The notes under the pieces are model-generated. The model was given only the letters and a program-made list of their open reading frames with translations, searched no databases and was not told the DNA's origin. This document shows positions 45,900 to 59,350 of a DNA stretch of 64,000 nucleotides, in pieces. Both the position numbers and the translations under genes were made by a program. The stretch covers positions 18,555,246-18,619,245 of the forward strand of contig NC_133659.1 of the NCBI RefSeq assembly GCF_037893015.1, in the 5' to 3' direction. Position 1 is the stretch's first letter, and every line of letters begins with the position of its first letter. Source of the stretch: Macrotis lagotis. Its lineage: Eukaryota > Chordata > Mammalia > Peramelemorphia > Peramelidae.

Positions 45900-47035
45900 T
45901 CATTAAATATTCATTTTTTCCCCTGAAAGAGTATACTGAATTTTGTTGGATAGTTGATTCTTGGTTGTAAGCCAAGTTCATTTTTATTCCAGAATATCAT
46001 ATTCCAGACCCTTCAATCCTTTAATGCTCATGTTGCTAAGTTTTGTGTAATTCTAACTAGTTCCTTGATATTTGAATTGCTTGTTTCTGGCTGCCTGCTG
46101 TATTTTCTCCTTGACCTTATAATTCTGGGATTTGGCTATAATATTCCTTTGTGCTTTGATTTTGAGATCCCTTTCACAAGGTGATTGGTGAATTCTTTCA
46201 ATGACTATTGGTCATTGAAACTAATGGTTCTAGGATATTGCAACAAGTTTTACTTGATTTCTTGAAAATTTTGTCCAGGCTCTTTTTTGGGATCATGGCT
46301 TTTAGGTAGTTCAATAATGCTTAAATTATCTCTCATGGATCTGTTTCCCAGGGCAGTTGTTTTTCCAATGAGGTATTTGACATTTTCTTCTATTTTTTTC
46401 ATTTTAAAAAAATTTTAATTGACTGATTCTTGATGTCTCATCATTGCCTCCATTTGCCTCAGTCTCTTATTCAAGGAATTATTTTATTCAGTTAACTTTT
46501 GTATCTCTTTTTCCATTTGGTCAGTTTCTACTTTTTAAAGAACTTTTATCTTTTCCATTTTTCCAATTGTATTATTAAGGGATTTATTTTCTTCTGTCAA
46601 TTTTTATGCTCCCTTTTGCAAAATGTTGAATTTCTCTTACATTTCTTATGCTAGGTGAGGTGCCTGCCCCCCAAACCTTCCACAATGAGAATACTAGCAG
46701 CCTTCTCATTAGGCTGGGTCATTCTATGTTGCAGACCTAGCCTACTCTGTTGTTGGCCTAATCATCTGCGACTCCAGAAAGCATCCCCCGCAGATCTCTA
46801 CTGTGGCTGAAAAAATCCAGCTGGCTCTCTCCACAGACCACACATGCTGGTTTCAGCTCTTTGCTTCAGCACCATTACCAAGTACTGGTCACACTTCTGC
46901 TCTCCCCAAGAAAGATTTTGTTGGAAAATGGGCATTTTTTTAGAGGCTTGGTTAGTGTTATTTCTGTGGGAAATCTGGGAGAGTTTAAGAAAGTTCTGAC
47001 TTCTCTTTGTGATCTTGGCTCTGCCCACTTATAGT
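45900..47035 (-). repeat. Antisense L1 ORF1 and 5'UTR
   Basis: Related to 14300-17298: ORF1 C-terminal part (GAAAGAGTATACTGAATTTTG; CCAGAATATCATATTCC), coiled-coil region (46380-46640) and a 5' end near 47035 (minus strand GTGGGCAGAGCCAAGATC). Probably the 5' half of the antisense L1 at 40035-43310. Confidence 0.65.
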
Positions 47036-48030
47036 ATTTTAATGTAGTAAAATATAGTAAATCTTTCATACCATGAGGAGAAAAGTGTGTTCCTTACTAT
47101 TTCCATTCAATTCTTCCCAAATATCTATCATATCTCATTAATAATAAGTTTTAAGTATACTATTACTATTAATAATAACTAATAAACACTAATATAAATA
47201 ACATTTTCTTATAAGTATGCAGTTTGATCTTAATCAAAGCTTTATAATTTAGTCTTTAATGATTTCCTTAAATTTCTTGAGTACATTTTATTGAATTTTC
47301 CATTGACTTCTGGTCTTTTTGCTACAAATACCTAAAATTTAGTGTTACTAGGGAAAACTTTATGGAGAAGTTAAGTTTGTGATTTGATTCTTGAAAGATT
47401 TCAAGAGGCTAAGGGGGGGGTAAATATAGAATAAGGCATGGTTCATAAACTAGATTTTTGATCTTAGAGTTAAAAAGACCTGGGTTTAATTGTACCTTTG
47501 ATATTTGTGAGCTCTCAACTTCAATGACTTCATCTATAAAATTGGCATGAGATTTGGATTGATTGACCTCTAAGTTTGCCATTTCTAAATCTATGATCCT
47601 AAACTGGACTGGCAGTATAGATGAAGGCATCTCAGTCAGCATGGGTTCCCAAGATCTGTGCTTCCTAAAGCAGTGTGCTGATCACTATATTCCAAAAGGC
47701 CTTACTTTTCTAAAAGTTGGTCCTTCTAAGGAATGTGTCTAAGAAGCCAGTGTTAGAACAGGAAATAATATTCCTATGAGACAATGAGAAGTAATGGAAA
47801 TGTCATAGTCTGTGTAGTCTCATATTCTAGGCTCTTCCACATTTTCCCTGTATGATCTTGGGAGATAAAACTCTAGTACAGAGACAACAAATACAAAGAA
47901 TTTGTTGTCCAAATGCCAAATGTATTGCCAAAAGACTATTTTATGGAGAACTCACATGGTGCAAGTGCTCAAATAGTGGTCAAAAAGGTGATAAAAGGAC
48001 TCTTAAGATCTCTCTTCAGAACTATGGAAT
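47036..48030. other. Intron 2 of copy B, unassigned plus MIR scrap
   Basis: A MIR-type piece at about 47450-47600 (AAAAGACCTGGGTTTAATTG to CTAAATCTATGATCCT). Otherwise no recognised element. Confidence 0.4.
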
Positions 48031-48790
48031 TTCTAAAGCCATCTGAATGTATATGCTGTTCCCTGTTTGAGCCAAATCCAAGGAAAGTAAGATTCAAGCA
48101 ACTCTCACCCACTCCCTCTATACTATACTATACTATATTGCTGAGCATCTTTATATAAAGTGATTTACCATATTCCCCTTCCCTCTTCTTGCCATTATAG
48201 TACAAACCCATTTTTAATGTCTTACTTTTTTATATCATCCCACCAAAATCAACTTAGGTCCATATTTTCTGATGAACTATGCTCTCTTTAATAGAAATAC
48301 ATTTCTCAAGAGTTTAAAGCTAAAAAAAATATTTAATGTTATTTTTCCTTATTTTTCAATTACCTGCAAAGATAATTTTCAGCTTTCAGCTTTTTGTAAA
48401 TTTTGAGTTCTACCTTTTTCTACTTCCCTACTTTCCCTCCTCCCTCCCTCCCCATGACCCATGACAGTGAGTAATATGATATAGGTTATACTTATATAAT
48501 CATGTTTGACATATTCTTACACTAGTCATATTGTGAAAGAAGAATCAGAACTAAAGGGGAAAAAACATAAGAAACAGGAAAAAAGACATAAGTTTTCAAA
48601 AGTGAAAATAGTATGCTCTGGTCTGCATTCAGAGTCCATAGTTGTTTTGTTTTTGTTTTTTCCCCTCTGAATGTGAATAGCATTTTCCTTCACAAGTCTC
48701 AGAATTGTCCTTGGTCACGGATCTGTTGTGGGGGGAGCTAAGTCCATCATAGTTGATCATAATTTATACAGTGTTCTCCTAATTCTAGAA
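48030..48790 (-). repeat. Antisense L1 fragments (inter-ORF and 3'UTR)
   Basis: 48030-48320 matches the inter-ORF stretch at 43020-43290 (GAGCCAAATCCAAGGAAAGTAAGATTCAA). 48330-48790 is reverse L1 3'UTR (AGTCATATTGTGAAAGAAGAATCAGAAC; TGAATAGCATTTTCCTTCAC). Two separate pieces. Confidence 0.6.
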
Positions 48791-49455
48791 GCATTACCAG
48801 TAAGATCAGAGATGAAATGATACCCATTATCACCACTATTTTTCAATATTGTGCTAGAAATATTACCTTTAGCAACAGGAAAAGAAAACAGGTTGTAGGA
48901 ATTAGAATGTACCTAAAGGGAACAAATTGTGGTATATGAATGTGATGGAGTAACTATTGTTCTGCCATAAATCACGAGCAGGAGAAATTCAGAACAGTCT
49001 AGAAAGACTTGCATGAACTGATGCTGAGTGAAGTGAACAGAACCAGAACACTGTACACATAAACAGCCCCACTGTAATGAAGAACTGTTTGATAGTCAAC
49101 TCTTCTAAGTACTACAGTGTACAAAGACAATTCTAAAAGACTTGTGATAGAAAATACCATCCACATCCAGAGAAAGAACTATGGAACCTGAATAATGATA
49201 AAAAGCATGTGATTTTCACTTTTTAAAATTTGTTTTATGCTTTTTTATTTCTCATGGTTTTACCCTTTTGTTCTAATTCTTCTTTCTCAATTTGACTAAT
49301 ATGAAAATGTTTAACATAATAGTACTGTTATAAATTATATAAGATTACTCATTGTCATTGGGAGGGGGAAGGGAGGAAAATATGAACCTTAGAAGCATAT
49401 AAAAATTAATATGGGAAAGTATCTTTTTCAGATCATTGAAACATTAATTTTTTAA
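48790..49455 (+). repeat. Sense L1 fragment, internally deleted
   Basis: A short reverse-transcriptase piece (ACCAGTAAGATCAGAGATGAAATG; CACCACTATTTTTCAATATTGTG) jumps to the 3'UTR (GAACTGATGCTGAGTGAAGTGAACAG to GGAGGGGGAAGGGAGG). It ends about 240 bp before exon 3. Confidence 0.7.
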
Positions 49456-49697
49456 AAAGGACTTCCAAGTATTTCCATGTACACTAAAATTAAACTTTAA
49501 GTGTTATTTCCTCAATGAGTTTGTAAATTCTTGGCCAAAGGAACCGTCTGACTTGTACTATTTGTTTACCCAGTAGGGCATTTGGCATTTAGTGGGTGTT
49601 TTTTTAAGCACTCGTTCAATTAAATTCCATTGTTGCCAGAGGGAATAGTATCATTGATATGAATTGTTATTAATGTTATTGTTCTTTTATTTTCCAG

Positions 49698-49847
49698 GCA
49701 TACTCATGTCTAATGGTGAAAAGTGGAGACAGCAAAGAAGGTTTTCCTTGATGACCCTGAGAAACTTTGGTTGGGGAAAGAAAACCCTGGAGGATCAGAT
49801 CAGGCAGGAGGCCCGGTATCTCACTGAGGCTCTCAGGGAAGAAAAAG
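49698..49847 (+). CDS. CYP2J2-like: Copy B exon 3 (150 bp, C-helix)
   Basis: Acceptor TTTCCAG ends at 49697 and donor GTGGGC starts at 49848. Encodes [20 protein letters not shown], with the WxxxR heme-propionate motif, then [15 protein letters not shown] and [10 protein letters not shown]. The length is the CYP2 standard of 150 bp. It is fully open and lies 18.5 kb from exon 2. Confidence 0.94.
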
Positions 49848-50039
49848 GTGGGCACTGGTTAAGTACAGATATTTTCAATTACTTCTGATTGTCCTTTTGG
49901 TCAAATAATGATTAAAGAGAATCTGGAACTGTGAGTGGGAAGAGCAGGTAAAGAAGTCATTCCTAGACTAGAGACAGGCAAAATGACCCCTCACCACCCG
50001 TAGAATGTTTTCATAGAGGCAGTATTGTCTTCTAGGAAG

Positions 50040-50330
50040 AAATGAGGCAATAAGCAATAGTTCCTGGCTTTGTCTTGTCAGGTAAACTCCCAAGTATTGT
50101 ATGCTGTGGACAGCTATTTACAGGGAATTTCTCTATCTCTAGCTGTTGGGCTTTGTAGGCAATGTATAAATGCTAATTATTTTTAATTTGTTTTGTATTT
50201 TTTTCCATTTACATGCAAAAACAGTTTTCAACATTTCTCTTTTCGCAAGCTTTTGAGTTTCACATTTTTTCCCCTACCCCCCCTCCCTTCTTTCCCCACT
50301 CCCCATGGCAGTAATCTGATATATGATATA

Positions 50331-50386
<56 letters not shown>

Positions 50387-51090
50387 TATATAATCATGTT
50401 TAACATGTTTTCATATTAGTCATATTAGGGGAAAAACCCTAAAAAGGAAAGCAAAAAATAAAGACTAGAAAAAATGTTTTTAAAAAATTTAACATAGTAT
50501 GTTTTGCTCAGCATTCAGCTTCATGATTATGGCAATTTCCCTAACAAATCTCTCATGGTTGTCCTTGATCACTGAACTGCTCAGAGAAACTGTGGTCATC
50601 CTAGGTGATCTCACAGCCTTACAGTTAATGAATATAATGTTCCCCTGGTTAGGCCCACTTCACTCAGCATTAGTTCATGCACATCTTTCCAAACTTTTCT
50701 GGTTTGCCTGCTCCTGATTTCTTACAGAACAATAGTAATAAACCATAACTTGTCCAACCATTTCCCAATTGATGGGCAAGCCTTCTATTCCTATTTCATT
50801 GCTCCTATAAAAAGAGTTGCTATAACTATGTTTTTTGGACATGTGGGTCTTTTCCCCTTATTTAATGACCTCCTTGGGATACAGACCTAGTAGTGGTATT
50901 GCTGGACCAAAGGGTATGCACAGTTTTATTGCACTTTGGGCATGGTACTAAATTATTCTCCAGAATACTTGGATCATTTCACAACTCCACAAACAATGCA
51001 TTAGTGTTCCAGTTTTCCCACATCCTCTCCGACATTGATCACTTTCCTACTTTTTGGTTATTTTTAGCCAATCTATAGGTGTGAGGTGGT
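50040..51090 (-). repeat. Antisense L1 fragments in intron 3
   Basis: 50040-50165 is a mid-ORF2 scrap. 50165-51090 runs from the L1 3' end (poly-T, CCCCTACCCCCCCTCCC) through TTCACTCAGCATTAGTTCATGCACATC to the ORF2 C-terminus (CCACATCCTCTCCGACATTG). Contains a (TA)n tract at 50325-50393. Confidence 0.7.
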
Positions 51091-52223
51091 TACCCCTCCC
51101 CCCCGCACACACTAAGACATACCTGTCTCTATTTTCACCTGTTACTCTTCTCTAAATTCTTTTTCTTCATAATCATACTTTTTTTCTATTTCTATTTACT
51201 GAATTATCTACTTTCTTTTGTTGGTATCTTTCCTCTCATTCTTCTCTTTCTTCTTTTGTCTTCTGCCTGCCCTGATGTCCTCATTTTGTAAAACAATTTT
51301 TCCATTAATCATTAATTTTCTTCCCTTCTTCCTTCCACTGGGAAAAAATCAAACTCTAGTAACAAATATACATAATCTAGCAAAATAAATTCTTATCTTG
51401 GTCATGCCCAGAAATAGATTATCTCACTGTGTAACCTAATTCCATCACCTGTCTGTCAGGAGGTGCGTAGCAGAATTCATCATTAGTCTCATATCATGGT
51501 TAGTATTGTGTTGTTCCAAGTTTGTAAATTGTTCTTTTCACAATGTTGTTACAATAGATGTTCATTCTTTCATTCTTCTTCCTATTTTTATGCTTCTTTT
51601 TCCTTCTCTTCTTCCCCTCATCTTCATCCACATCCCCCTTGTCCTCCTCTTCTGCTTTTTCCTCTTATTATCATAAATTTAGGAGAAGAATGAACCTTGG
51701 AGCAAATCAAATTTACTTCCCATTATACAGATGAGGAAACTGAAGAGTAGGGTTCAAAGTCAGGGAATCAGTCAATTAATATTTAGTCAGTGTTAAATCC
51801 TGGGAATAGAAAGAAAGGAAAAGGACAGTCTCTGTCATTAAGCAGTTCCTAATCTAAGGTGTTGGTGGTGGGGAGACAACCTGCCAACAACTATGTACAG
51901 ATACAATATATCCAGGAAAAATGGGAATTAATTCAGAATGGGAGCATAAGAACTAAGATCACCCAGTTTGTACACAGCTGAGGTAGAATTTAAGTAAATA
52001 TGTAAAGTAGGTGGGGTCTTCTTGGCTCCAAGCCTAGCACTTTACATTATCTTAGACTGTCTCCCTTCCATAATCACCTTCTCATATCTGTTCTTTTCAT
52101 CCCTCTTTCTCCAGGATGATTTCATTATGCTGAACACACACACAAATATGCAGCCCCAACCTATATAGCCATGAGTAGCGGTATATGCCCATAAACATCT
52201 ATGGACATACATGCACATATTTG
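51091..52223. other. Intron 3 of copy B up to the duplication
   Basis: Pyrimidine-rich tract at 51540-51665, a MIR-type fragment at 51700-51760 and L2-like relics at about 51765-51930. The homology to copy A starts at 52224 only because copy A begins at the window edge. Confidence 0.45.
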
Positions 52224-52522
52224 CTCATGTCCATTACACAAGTAAGCAGACTTTGTAAACCTATGCAACTGAAATTTCCAAATATAGCTTCAGAGATCTA
52301 GTCCAGAAGGATCAGCAGAAGTCCTCTAGTCCAACTTCCTCATTTTACTAATGAATAAATGGAAACAAAGACAGATTAAGTAACCAGCCCAAAGCTCTAT
52401 AGGTAACCAATATTGAAAAAAAAATGTGCTAATTACATCCCAAGACTTGAATGGAATATCAAAAAGTGAACTTCTTTTTTTCCTCTAATCTATTCAAGCA
52501 GTAGATGGTTCAGGACAATATT

Positions 52523-52657
52523 ATTTTTATTTTTTTTAGAGGACAATGGTGTTAAGTGACTTGCCCAAGGTCACACATTGATGTAATTATTAAGTGTTTG
52601 AGGCTAAATTTGACTCAAGCCCTCCTGACACCAGGGCCAGCATTCTATCTACTGAGT
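52523..52657 (-). repeat. SINE (duplicate of 299-432)
   Basis: Duplicated copy of the same insertion, with target duplications at 52507-52522 and 52658-52673, so the insertion predates the segmental duplication. Confidence 0.75.
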
Positions 52658-52794
52658 GGTTCTGCACAATATTGACAAAGCAAATGTATACTATTTAGGG
52701 AGGAGGCAAGGGAAAAATTATTTAGCAGCTCTGCTCTATTCCTTTAAAGAGTGAAATGAAAATTAGCTTTCCAATTTCTCTTTCTGATCAACAG

Positions 52795-52955
52795 GACAGC
52801 CCTTTGACCCCCACCTTCAGATCACCAATGCAGTTGCCAATATCATCTGCTCCATCACTTTTGGGCATCGCTTTGAATACTATGACTCGCAGTTTCAGGA
52901 GTTACTAGAGACTTTGGATAATGTCACAACTCTTACAAGTGAATGGGGGTACCAG
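52795..52955 (+). CDS. CYP2J2-like: Copy B exon 4 (161 bp)
   Basis: Counterpart of 570-730. Two substitutions, both non-synonymous: PHF becomes PHL and the exon end WGCQ becomes WGYQ. Copy A keeps the residues seen in human CYP2J2 at both sites. Splice sites are intact. Confidence 0.93.
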
Positions 52956-53633
52956 GTAATAGACCACCCCTTCCTTGGAAAGGTTGACTCTGTCTCTACT
53001 GGGCAGAAACCTCTAACAAAAAAGAAACAAACATGACTGTCGGAGACTGAAGGGACTTTGCCAACAGTAAAAGGGACTGAAAAGGACAGAGGACAGAAAC
53101 AAAATATTTATTAATACTGACATGAAACAACTTGCCTGGGGTAACTGATGGTTTTCAAGAACACCAAGATCTCCAAATAATGGGAAAGAAATTTCTATGC
53201 ATTTTAAAGTTTTTTTTTCTAAAATCTTTATCAAGATGATCAATTTACAATCATTTATTAAACACCTGCTGTTTCCCAAATACTGTGCAAGGAGATAGAA
53301 ACAATTACAGAAATGAAATAGTCCCTGATCTCAGGTGGTAAACATTTTGTTGTAGAGGACAACGTGCTCTTATATGAATGTCTCTGCAAGTAATGATTTC
53401 AATAAGAATAGTTTGGGGAAGGTTGGCATTAGAAGAAAGGAGACTCAGGAAAGGCTTCCTAGAAAAACTATCTCTGGAGCAGAATTTGAGAAAAATCAGG
53501 AATTTTAACCTCATTTCTGGAGGGGACATAGAGAGAAAGACAGACAGACAGACAGACTGAGACAGACAGAGATATACAGAGACCAAGACAAAAAGACACT
53601 GAGAGACAGAGAAAAAGACAGAGGGACAGAGTC

Positions 53634-53665
<32 letters not shown>

Positions 53666-55016
53666 TGAGACAGATAGAGAGAAAGAGACACAGTGAGACA
53701 GAGAGACAGAGAAAAAGACAGAGTCAGAGAGAGAGACAAAGAGACAGAGAGAGACACAGAGGCAGAGAGAAATAGATAGATACAGACCTTAAGACAGAGA
53801 AACAGAGAGAAAAAGATGGACTGGAAAAAAAGGAGATAAAAACAGACAGGTAAAGAAATAGAATGAGAGACAGATAGAAGAAACAAAATCAGAGACCAGA
53901 ACCATTTAAGTGCTTATATTTATGCTTTGTAAACAGCCTTACTATGTATTAATTCCCATCTCAGTGTCTTTGCACTGGATGCCCCTTTTCCGTGAAATGC
54001 CCTCCTTCCCTCACTACTTGGCTTCCTTCAAGAATCAGCTCATGTTTCACCTTTTCCTGCAGGATATCTTAACCAGTCTCTCCAGTTTTCAGTGCTGTCC
54101 CTTTGGAAATTGCCTCTCCTCACTCTACATATAGTTTTCATACAACAAACTCTTTCCATGGTGTCTCTCCCATTACAAGTGAGCTCCTTGATAATATGGT
54201 CTGGTGTTTCCTCCTTTGTTTTGAATGCCCAACCCTTATCACAGTTCCTACACACAGTAAGTGCTCAATAAATGATTGTTGATTGACTGATTTCTTTAGT
54301 TCCTCCTAATGACTCTTTGTCAGAGTTGCTATAGTTATCCCCATTTTACAGATAAACAGGCTGAGAAAAATGACTTGTCCCATAGCTAATGTGTTTGAAG
54401 CTGAACTCTAACTCAGCTCTTCCTGAGTCTTATTCTAGCATGGCATCTCCTCTGCCTCTTAGTTGGTCAGTGAGTGAGCCTCACCAAAGGAGTCACTGGT
54501 TCATGAGTTCACTTAACTCTTCAGAAGTCTGACTGGTAGAAAAGAAGGAAAAAGTCCAAATGCCATTAGCTCTCATTTCCCCCCAGAGAAACAAATTGGA
54601 AATTCAGTACAAGGGAATTCTGTGATGGTAACAGGGAAATATGGGTCCGAGTGCTATCAAATTCCTTAGAACAAATCTTCCCTCTCCTTTCTAGTAGCTT
54701 GTGAGATTGCTTAGGTAGGTAACATCATGCTAGAGTTATTTAGGTTCATCAGGAAATGGCCAAGATCCTCATAGATGACAAAAGAGATGGATCGATGCCA
54801 GGCTGAGTGTTAAGAGATCAACAATATAGAAGGAGAGACTATGGTTACAGGAATGATGAATTTCAGGGGTGGTTAGACATTGAATTAGGATAAATTCCAT
54901 GACACAAAAAATGGTAAAGAACCCTAGTCTAACTTAGGATGGGGAAGAAGATGAAGAAATGGGGGTGTCTAACAAGACACATCCCTCCTGCCCTTCCCCT
55001 CTTTTCTATTATTTAG

Positions 55017-55193
55017 CTCTTCAATATATTGCCTTGGATAATGAAATTCCTGCCAGGATCTCACCAGAAGCTCCTTAGAGAGTGGAAAAAGCTAGAGTCT
55101 TTTGTGGAACTTGTGATCCAAAAACACAAGGAAGACCTGAATGAAGAGGAGACACTGGACTTCATTGATGCTTACTTGAAGGAGCTGTCCAAG
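55017..55193 (+). CDS. CYP2J2-like: Copy B exon 5 (177 bp)
   Basis: Counterpart of 2786-2962 with one difference, AAA to CAA (Lys to Gln) in ELVIQKHKED. Open, with intact splice sites. Confidence 0.94.
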
Positions 55194-57682
55194 GTAATTA
55201 AGAAAACCAAACAGAAAAGGGGCCTTGTGTGTTTAAAACCAAAAAGAGTACAGAGATGGAGGGATAATAAGTGTGGTAAAATGTTCAATACTGTACATAT
55301 GCTATTTAATATAAATGTTTTTCCTCACTGACAGAATTTGGAGGTAAGGAATAAAAATAATAGAGCTTGCCAGTGGATACATCACAATTTTTGTTTACAA
55401 CTGGAAGGAACCATAAGACTCAGGGGGTTCAACCTCCTGATTTTATCAAGGAGAAGTTGGGTATACAGAGATTCATCGACTTGCTTCAGTCACACAGATA
55501 TTAGGAATGTGAAGATGAATTTGAACCAAACTGTCCCCAGTCCCCTGTTCTAGTCATTAGAACCTACTCTGATTGAGATTACTGCTTGATCCTGATATTT
55601 CATCCCTATTAATCCATCTCTCTGCATATATCTTTTGTGATCTATAATTTTAAGATATTCTATATAATACTTTTCCTATCTGAAATTATAGCGTGTTTAT
55701 TCTTTGTTACCTCACAACCACTATAAGTTAAATTATCAATTTTATATATACAGTCAAAATATCTTTGGGAATTTGTGCAACCTTCAAACATATGGGAAGC
55801 ATTGCAGCCCACATCACTCCTGAGTACTGTAGAATCAAATTTAAAATGTAATTTAGAAACCATTAACAAAATAAATAAAAATACATTAGAACATAGATAA
55901 TGTAAATTAATAAGAATCTCCCAAGGAATTCTGCCATATGGTTTAGTGGTCTCATTTCTATTTGAATTTCATACTATTGAAGCTGCTTAACAAAGGCCAG
56001 ATTTTGTGATTATGTCCTGTATAATTCAAGAATGTTGGACCTTTCTCTGTATTTTAGAGACTGAATTTATCAGTCAAGTTTCTCTAGGAACAAACCATTT
56101 TTCTAAATTTCAATATTTTCATTTGAAAATAGATATAGTATTATCAACAATTCCTATTTCCAAGTAATATGGAAAAAGTAACTAACAAAGTTCTAAAGCA
56201 ATTTGATACTATTAGTTTTCTTTTAATTAAAAAATGAATCAATGGGCTAAAATATCTTTTCTTACCTATAAAAATAGTAATGCTAAGAAACGACAACAAA
56301 ACTACTATTCAGATATCTGAAAATTTTTTTCTCCAAGTAATGCTATAAGATAGCTAGCAAAAGTTTTATCTCCATTTCAAAGCTGAAGAAACTGGATCTA
56401 GAAGAGATTATAGGATCTGTCTAATAATCATGGAGCATAGATTGATGAATCCAATGCTCTATTTTAAGAGCCTGAAGGAGATAAGGGATGAACATAGAAT
56501 TGAAAGAAGATAATCTAGATAACTATGTTGCACATGGATAAAATATTGGATTTGGAGTCAAGAAAAACGGAGTTCAAATCTGATCTTAGACAATAATCAT
56601 GTGACCCAGGGAAGGTCAATAAATTGTTCTTGGTCCTAGGAAACTGTAAAAATGGAATAGTAATGGTTCCTAGCTCCCAAGGTTTGTGAGGATCAGAAGA
56701 ACATGTGTCTATGAAACCCTTATTGTAATGTCTGCCACAGTATTATATAAAATACTAGCTATTATTATTCTTGATTTTACAACCAGTTTCATTCATTCAT
56801 GAAAAACTATCAGCAACTATTAGTGGGTGAGTGAATAGAACTTTAGCAGAGGGAAAATAAAAAATGAGTCAATGATAATAAGGAAAAGGAAGTGAAAGAG
56901 AACTAAATGACAGTAGAGGAAGTGAGAAAAGAGGAATGAAAATAGAAAACAGAGAAGAGAGAAACAGAGAAGAAAAAAGAGAAAGAAGAGAAAGAAAAAG
57001 GAGAGGAAAAGAAAAAGGAGAAAATTCAATACAAACTAATACAGATACATATTCAATAAAGTCTCCTTTGATCCAGCACACAGAGCATCTATACCAGCAC
57101 ATATCCTGATCAGATGATGGAAAAATCCCTTGGCCTCATAAACACCTTCTAAAAAACTGCCTCTCATGCCAATCATTTTGTGTGTGTGGCATCGATTGGG
57201 GTAGTTAGAAAGGGGGGATTCATCCACACTGGGTGAGCAGTGGCATGATATAGAAAAGAGTGGTAGATTGTGTTCAGGGGTCAAGATTCATGAGCCAGTT
57301 CTGTTAGGTATTGATTCTGGGCAATTCACTCAATGGTCTCAGCTTCACATACATTATATATACGTATGGCAAAAAAGAGGGCTGAACTTGGAGAGGAGGG
57401 AAAAGAGAGGTGACATGGGTAAATTATAGCACTTAGAAGGTATAAAAGACTGATTAGTGGAGAGAAAGAAGTAGGTGAAGGATGAGCATTGTTTGAAATT
57501 TGCTTTCATCAGATTTGCCTTAAAGAGGGGATGTCATATACCCAGAGTACGGCATAGAAATCTGTCTTAACATGTAATGAAGTAGGAGGGGAGGAGGTCA
57601 AGAAAAAACAATGCTAAGAGGAGGGCCTCAGATTGAGGAAGATGATGGGAAGAAGCAAAACACCGGTGCTCAAATATATGGT

Positions 57683-57684
<2 letters not shown>

Positions 57685-57717
<33 letters not shown>
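57685..57717. repeat. (AG)n microsatellite, copy B allele
   Basis: About 33 bp of pure AG, 24 bp shorter than its counterpart in copy A. The neighbouring (AC)n at about 57881-57904 is instead longer than the one at 5673-5696. Confidence 0.95.
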
Positions 57718-57720
<3 letters not shown>

Positions 57721-57739
57721 ATAAATAAACAGGGCAAGA

Positions 57740-59350
57740 ATAGGATGGAGATACTCATCTGGAAATCAAAACTGTCAATATGGATAGACTGAACTCAACC
57801 AAAAAACAGAAAAGCAATTGCATGGATTAAAAAAACAGAATCCTATGTCATTTGCAAGCAACACATGTGAAGCATGACATGCACACACACACACACACAC
57901 ACACATACACACAAAACAAATGTAAAAGGCTGAGGAAAACTATATTATGCCAATTTTCCACTGAAGTAGTAGACAAGAGCAAACTCAAATAAAGCAAAAG
58001 GAAAAAGAGATCAAATTAAAAGAGACAAAAAAGAAAAATATACCTTGCTAAAACATATTATTAAAGTGAAGAAATCAATACTAAAATGCAAATATCAATG
58101 GCATAGCATTCAATTTTTAAAAGGAGTTCAATGAGTAAAAACTAAGTAATGAAGTACCTCAACTTTCCCTTCTCAGAACTAGAAATATTTTTTTTTAAAT
58201 GAAGTTAAGGAGGTGAAGAGAAATTTAGAAAAATTAGACCTGACAGATGTCAAGAGGAAGACTAATAAGAAAAAAGTCAAAATGATGAATGATGGAGTTG
58301 ATGGGGAGAAATTGGGACACTCATGCATAGTTGGAGGAGTTGTGAACAGATCCAAACATTCTGGAGAGAAATTTTAAACTCTGTCCAAAGGCAATAAATC
58401 TGCATACCCTTTGATCCAGCAGTGGGTGGTACAATGAATAGCACACTAGTCTTGCAGTCAGGAGGACAGAAGTTCCAATCCTACCTCAGACACTTGACAC
58501 TTAATAGCTGTGTGACCTTAGGCAAGTCACTTAACTCTGATTGCTTTACATCCGGGGTCATCTCCAGTCATTGCAATTCATATCTGATCACTGGACCCAG
58601 ATGGCTATGGGGGGAGAAAGAGAGACTGGCACAGTATCCCCTCACTCAAATGCAATTCATGTGCCTCTCATGGCATCACCTCCCTGATGTCATGATCTTC
58701 CTCAAGCACAAAGGACAAACAACACTCATCATCATCATCATCACCACATGTAAATCTACATACCAAAGAGACCCCCCCCCAAAAGGGAAATTGATGGACA
58801 TGTACAAAGAGACAATAGATTAGTAATTGAGAGTTCATCCATCAGTTGGGGAATGACAAACAAATTTTGCTAAAACAAATGATGAACAGGTGGATTTTGA
58901 AAACCCTGGAAAGATGTATGCACTAATGCAAAATGAATTGAGCAGATCCAAGAGAATATGGTACAATATCAGTACTAATGTGAGATGATCAGCAATAATT
59001 GAAATAGCTCTTAGAAATACAATGAAAAAGACAAGTCTAAAAGACTAATGTAAAAGACTGTTTACTTCCAGAGAAGGAATTGATGAAATTTGAAAAATGA
59101 AATTTTATTTTCATTTTACTTTTTAATTCATGGTGCTCTTCCTTTTGTTCTATTTCTTCTTTCACAACATAACTAATAAGGGAATGTTTTACACAAATAC
59201 ACATGTATAACCTAGATCAAATTATTTACCAGAGTGGTGAGAGGGAATGTGTAAGAAGAAAGGAGAAAAATTGGAGCTCAAATTTTTTTTTATAAAAAGA
59301 ATGTTAAAATTGTCTTTACATGCAATTAGAAAAAATAATTTTCAAAGACA
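57740..59350 (+). repeat. L1 LINE, copy B version with extra deletion
   Basis: Same L1 insertion as 5540-7985 but lacking 863 bp that correspond to 6043-6905. The junction at 58259/58260 has 1-2 bases of microhomology. Because the missing part is continuous L1 sequence in copy A, the copy B state is the derived one. Confidence 0.8.
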
